Assembly: GCA_902763155.1 (NCBI GenBank)
Contig: CACWQS010000013.1
Span: 1-34,587, forward strand
Reading direction: 5' to 3'
Source: an uncultured Pseudomonadota bacterium
Lineage (GTDB): Bacteria > Pseudomonadota > Alphaproteobacteria > RF32 > CAG-239
DNA length: 34,587 bases
Below the pieces are notes generated by a model. It made no database searches. It had not been told where the DNA came from and saw only the letters and a program-made list of their open reading frames with translations. Both the position numbers and the translations under genes were made by a program. This document shows, piece after piece, positions 31,317-34,587 of the stretch; positions within the stretch are counted from its first letter, which is position 1, and each line of letters opens with the position of its first letter.

Positions 31317-32148
31317 ATGTATTTATTAAAACTTCAATATCATAAATACCGTAAGCATCTAGTAACAATATTGTCCCCAAAGCCACACGATAAACCACAA
31401 ACGGCCAAAAACTCCATTTTTTGAGCCATTGCATCATAATAAAAATCGCCGAGAGCGAAAATACAAACGAGTAACCTACACCGTGCAACGCATCACTTAT
31501 CTGCCCCATATCGCCATTTTGCCATAATTCATACATTGCCAATGCACCGGCGGCTAAAATGGTCGGTATTGATAACAGCATCGAAAACTTCGCCGCTTCA
31601 CGCCGTTCCATACCCAAAAAACGCGCCATGGTAATCGTTACACCGGAACGACTCGTCCCCGGCAATAGAGCCAAACATTGTGCCAATCCGATAAGAAAAG
31701 CATCTTTTAATTCCAACTGGCGAATTTGTCTGATGGTAACAGCCCAAGTATCAACTACCCATAAAAGCACACCATAACACAAAATGTTCCACCCGATAAG
31801 TTTGGTATTGCGCAACCAATCAGTGCCGAAATATTTAAGCAATGCTCCTGCCACCAATGCCGGAAGTGTCGCCACCACCAACAAATAAAAGAGCTGATTT
31901 CCGGCATATTTAAACCGTGGATAAAGCCGAGTTTTCCACAAATCAATAATAATCTGTTTTAATGTCGGTGCAAAATAGAGTATTACCGCCAAAACCGAAC
32001 CGATATGAAGCGCCACATCAATCGCCGCTCCTTGGTCGGGAAAAGCGGTAAATTTAGAAAACAAAATCAAATGCCCCGATGAACTGACCGGTAAAAATTC
32101 GGTTATTCCTTGTAATAACGACAATAACATAAGTTGTATCTCGGTCAT
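31315..32148 (-). CDS. uppP: Undecaprenyl-diphosphatase UppP (BacA family)
   Basis: Integral membrane enzyme that dephosphorylates undecaprenyl diphosphate so that the lipid carrier for peptidoglycan can be reused; overexpression gives bacitracin resistance in other bacteria. The 277-residue protein has several membrane segments and the two family motifs: GITEFLPVSSSGH (14-26, with the catalytic Glu) and LPGTSRSGVTITMARFLG. The start at 32148 (MTEIQLMLLSLLQG) is chosen because GGGAG lies about 7 nt upstream and homologues begin there; a start 16 codons earlier would overlap the peptidase gene. It follows that gene with almost no gap, so the two envelope genes are coupled. Confidence 0.96.
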   Translation of the reverse strand: MTEIQLMLLSLLQGITEFLPVSSSGHLILFSKFTAFPDQGAAIDVALHIGSVLAVILYFAPTLKQIIIDLWKTRLYPRFKYAGNQLFYLLVVATLPALVAGALLKYFGTDWLRNTKLIGWNILCYGVLLWVVDTWAVTIRQIRQLELKDAFLIGLAQCLALLPGTSRSGVTITMARFLGMERREAAKFSMLLSIPTILAAGALAMYELWQNGDMGQISDALHGVGYSFVFSLSAIFIMMQWLKKWSFWPFVVYRVALGTILLLDAYGIYDIEVLINT

Positions 32149-32149
32149 C

Positions 32150-33016
32150 TTATTCTCCCATATAATTTCCGCTGATGTGGCGGCATTTTTTTTCATTAAT
32201 ATCTAATAGCGAATGCGGACTAAAGCGCACATTGTTCAGCGAAGCCCCCCAGTGCAAATGCGCTCCGGTAGCTCGACCGGTTTTACCTACATAACCAATT
32301 ATCTCCCCCTTTTTAACTACATCTCCTTTTTTAACTGTGGCATCTTTAAGGTGAGCATATATGGTTTGCAATCCCATTCCATGGTCAACCACAACCATAT
32401 TACCGGTGTAAAAATAATCTCTTCCGCTTAAAACCACGATACCGCTACCAGACGCTTTAACCTTTGTTCCCTCCGGTGCAGCAATATCAGTCCCTGTATG
32501 CGGATTTTTCGGCACTCCGTTAAAAATACGCTGATTACCGAAACTACCGCTGATAGCCCCTTCTACCGGCAAAATAAAACCTTCGCGCCAATACCCTGCC
32601 ATATTTTTTTGCGCTAAAGCTTGCCACACATCTTTTTGTTCACGAGCAATTTCTTTTTGGTGTTGACCACTTGGCGTTACATGATGTTTTTTAACCCCAT
32701 CAATGCGCTGAATATCCCATTTTACCGGCGTAATATCCAGCTCATACAAATCACCGGCATCTGTCCCCGAATATACGGCCAATTCAACCTTTTTCGGGGC
32801 ATCGCGATGCAGAGCAATTAACGTAGTCTCTTCTTCATCTAAAAGATAATCTTTTTTATTTAAATTATTGAAAAGTGTTACTTTTTTAGTATTTATACCT
32901 CTAACGATAAGTAATTCTCCTTGTTTGGCTTCTCCGCAAATTTCAAGGGCTGTAGCAGAGGTTAATCCACTGATACAAAAACTAAAAATCATCAAACAAA
33001 TCGCCTTGAACGGCAC
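32150..33016 (-). CDS. Periplasmic M23 (LytM-type) peptidase
   Basis: A 288-residue exported zinc peptidase of the lysostaphin type that should cut or regulate cutting of peptidoglycan cross-links. An N-terminal signal peptide (hydrophobic core ICLMIFSFCISGLTSA) is followed by a beta-rich domain and the M23 domain with HTGTD (His173, Asp177), YAHL (His222) and HLHWG (His253, His255), so the metal site looks intact and active. The start is a GTG at 33016: GGAGAGAG lies 5-9 nt upstream and the signal peptide is then complete. An ATG at 32992 and an earlier GTG at 33034 are alternatives. The 5' end overlaps xseA, and uppP follows directly. Confidence 0.9.
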   Translation of the reverse strand: MPFKAICLMIFSFCISGLTSATALEICGEAKQGELLIVRGINTKKVTLFNNLNKKDYLLDEEETTLIALHRDAPKKVELAVYSGTDAGDLYELDITPVKWDIQRIDGVKKHHVTPSGQHQKEIAREQKDVWQALAQKNMAGYWREGFILPVEGAISGSFGNQRIFNGVPKNPHTGTDIAAPEGTKVKASGSGIVVLSGRDYFYTGNMVVVDHGMGLQTIYAHLKDATVKKGDVVKKGEIIGYVGKTGRATGAHLHWGASLNNVRFSPHSLLDINEKKCRHISGNYMGE

Positions 33017-34283
33017 AATCTCTCTCCGTAACACGAGCTTTTACAATTCCGTCGGCAAAACGAATATGCAATTTTTCACTGCTTTTTGCTTTATTGGTGC
33101 TGTATATGGTGCGAAATTGGCTATCCGACACCCACGCAAAACCGCGTTTTAAAACCGATTCAACCGACACAGACTCTAAACGCAACCCCAAATTTTTCAA
33201 GCTTTCAGTTTTTACCGATAGCAGGTTTGTAACATAAAAAGGTTTCAAATTCGTCAACAAGAGCGCATTATTTTTATCTTTAAGCAAGTTAGAAAACGCC
33301 AACTTTAAGCGCTCGGTTCGCTCATCAATTTTCTGCTGATTTTCAAGCAAAATCTGCTCCAATGACGGAATACCGCGAGCCAAACCGCTTAAATATTGCG
33401 TCAACTCGTTAAAATAGCGAAAAATGGCGTTTTTCAGGCGCATATCGCTGGTCAGCAACCCGTTATATATTTCATTTTTTACCGGTACCGCAAATTCCGC
33501 CGCTCCTGTCGGTGTCGGTGCCCGCACATCGGCGGCGTAATCTATCAACATGGTATCTGTCTCATGCCCTACAGCGGAAATCAGCGGAATTTCCGAATCA
33601 TACACCGCCCGCACGACAATTTCTTCATTAAACGGCCACAAATCTTCCAAACTGCCGCCGCCACGCGCCACAATCAACACATCGGGACGGTTCGGATTGC
33701 CTTTCGGTAGTGCGTTAAATCCTTTAATAGCTTCGGCAATTTTTTCGGCCGCCCCCTCGCCTTGCACCGCCGTCGGCCAAACGATGATACGGCACGGAAA
33801 ACGATCACGAATACGATGAATAATATCGCGGATAACCGCACCGGTCGGACTGGTAACCACGCCGATAGTCTGCGGCAGGTAAGGAATCGGCTTTTTATGA
33901 GCAGCATCAAACAAGCCCTCAGCCAAAAACTTTTGTTTGCGTTCTTCTAAGAGTTTGAGGAGCGCTCCCTGACCGGCAATTTCCAACTGTTCGATAACCA
34001 GTTGATATGACGAGCGTCCGTTAAAAGTAGTGATTTTACCGGTGGCAATCACCTCAACACCGTCTTCGATTTTGACGGAAAGCGAATTTGCCACCCCGCG
34101 CCAACATACTGCCGCAAGGAGCGAATTTTCGTCTTTAAGTGATAAATACCAATGTCCGGAATCGGCTCGTTTGGCTCCGAAAATTTCCCCTTTCACACGC
34201 ACCGAAGCAAACGAAGTTTCCACTAATTGCTTAATGGCAAAGGAAATTTCGCTGACCGTCCATTCTTTCTTTTCTGTTAGCAT
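32982..34283 (-). CDS. xseA: Exodeoxyribonuclease VII large subunit
   Basis: With XseB it forms exonuclease VII, which degrades single-stranded DNA into acid-soluble oligonucleotides. The protein has the N-terminal OB-fold DNA-binding domain (WTVSEISFAIKQLVE...VRVKGEI), then the catalytic domain with GVVTSPTGAVIRDI, VARGGGSLEDLWPFNEE and AVGHETDTMLIDYAADVRAPTPT, and a helical C-terminal part. Total length of about 433 is typical. Four closely spaced ATGs compete (34304, 34301, 34292, 34283); 34283 is favoured because AAGG lies 10 nt upstream, but this is weak. The 3' end overlaps the M23 gene. xseB is not in the window. Confidence 0.94.
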   Translation of the reverse strand: MLTEKKEWTVSEISFAIKQLVETSFASVRVKGEIFGAKRADSGHWYLSLKDENSLLAAVCWRGVANSLSVKIEDGVEVIATGKITTFNGRSSYQLVIEQLEIAGQGALLKLLEERKQKFLAEGLFDAAHKKPIPYLPQTIGVVTSPTGAVIRDIIHRIRDRFPCRIIVWPTAVQGEGAAEKIAEAIKGFNALPKGNPNRPDVLIVARGGGSLEDLWPFNEEIVVRAVYDSEIPLISAVGHETDTMLIDYAADVRAPTPTGAAEFAVPVKNEIYNGLLTSDMRLKNAIFRYFNELTQYLSGLARGIPSLEQILLENQQKIDERTERLKLAFSNLLKDKNNALLLTNLKPFYVTNLLSVKTESLKNLGLRLESVSVESVLKRGFAWVSDSQFRTIYSTNKAKSSEKLHIRFADGIVKARVTERDCAVQGDLFDDF

Positions 34284-34387
34284 ATCAATCATACCTTGCA
34301 TCATAGCGCTTTTGTTTGTATATTCAACGACAATATTTATTTGTTCACGGAAAATAGAAAAAAATGCACAATTTTACAAAAAAGTTA

Positions 34388-34416
34388 TAGACATTTGCAA
34401 AAAAACGTATTATAAG
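34388..34416 (+). promoter_or_regulatory. Promoter of tRNA-Phe
   Basis: TAGACA (34388-34393), a 17-nt spacer and TATAAG (34411-34416), with the tRNA starting about 16 nt further on. Confidence 0.75.
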
Positions 34417-34431
34417 ACTTCTCGTGGTTAG

Positions 34432-34508
<77 letters not shown>

Positions 34509-34521
34509 TTAAAACCAAAAG

Positions 34522-34544
34522 ACGAGGCAAAGGCCTCGTTTTTT
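34522..34544 (+). terminator. Terminator of tRNA-Phe
   Basis: A 7-bp stem ACGAGGC / GCCTCGT with a 4-nt loop and TTTTTT. The flanks TTAAAACC and GGTTTTAA extend the symmetry, as they do at tRNA-Ala. Confidence 0.9.
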
Positions 34545-34561
34545 GGTTTTAAAGTGTTACA

Positions 34562-34580
34562 GGGAGAGAAGCGCCGACAC
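34562..34580 (-). repeat. Inverted partial copy of the tRNA-Phe T arm
   Basis: Sixteen of 19 bases are the reverse complement of the tRNA-Phe segment at 34476-34494 (variable loop and T arm). The terminator lies between the two arms. The window ends 7 bp later, so whether a third structured element follows cannot be seen. Confidence 0.7.
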
Positions 34581-34587
34581 GGTGTCG

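Overview
The window is about 34.6 kb of AT-leaning, gene-dense bacterial chromosome. I infer an alphaproteobacterium, probably one of the small-genome gut lineages. The clues are the ihfB - lapA-like - accD order, an HPr plus mannose-type EIIA pair of the PTS-Ntr kind, slyX, an accB-accC pair and a LonB-like protease. No taxonomic marker gene such as 16S is present, so this placement rests on gene content and is tentative. Most genes have clear Shine-Dalgarno sequences and sit in short operons.

Layout. 1-423: dense nested palindromic repeats with no credible gene. 424-2709 (-): a large secreted cysteine-rich protein with three nearly identical 141-bp tandem repeats. 2846-7614 (-): a run of short-spaced genes coding for an unknown small protein, EIIA, HPr, an orphan DNA methyltransferase, FtsH and a degenerate one-domain DEAD-box protein. 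7708-10352 (-): a membrane-anchored protein of PAS-like domains without a kinase, then a charged unknown. 10460-12794 (+): tsaB, ihfB, a LapA-like membrane protein and accD, closed by a strong terminator. 12857-14194 (-): a YwqK/MORN-like protein. It is preceded by a candidate structured RNA of about 235 nt with its own consensus promoter and terminator. 14490-14770: palindromic repeat. 14773-20883 (-): nagB, slyX, a huge membrane-anchored MORN-type repeat protein and two membrane-anchored TPR proteins. 20953-24019 (+): a LonB/YcbZ-type protease, a second candidate small RNA, a palindromic element and a small HTH protein. 24059-25888 (-): accC and accB. 26103-29192: a TrpF-like protein (-) divergent from an arginine decarboxylase/antiporter pair (+). 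29264-29755 (-): a conserved unknown. 29888-30395: tRNA-Ala between two copies of a structured element, with a tRNA 5' fragment. 30493-31257 (+): an unknown gene without a Shine-Dalgarno. 31315-34283 (-): uppP, an M23 peptidase and xseA. 34433-34508 (+): tRNA-Phe.

How the genes work together. accD, accB and accC supply three of the four acetyl-CoA carboxylase subunits. tsaB serves the t6A modification of tRNA. ftsH and the LonB-like gene are two ATP-dependent proteases. uppP and the M23 peptidase act on the cell envelope. The decarboxylase/antiporter pair strongly resembles chlamydial AaxB/AaxC and would exchange arginine for agmatine, consuming protons.

The most unusual items are: the tRNA-associated structured element together with inverted T-arm copies downstream of both tRNAs; the two independent candidate RNAs; a NagB whose catalytic Asp72 position is Gly; and the DEAD-box and PAS proteins that have lost their catalytic parts.
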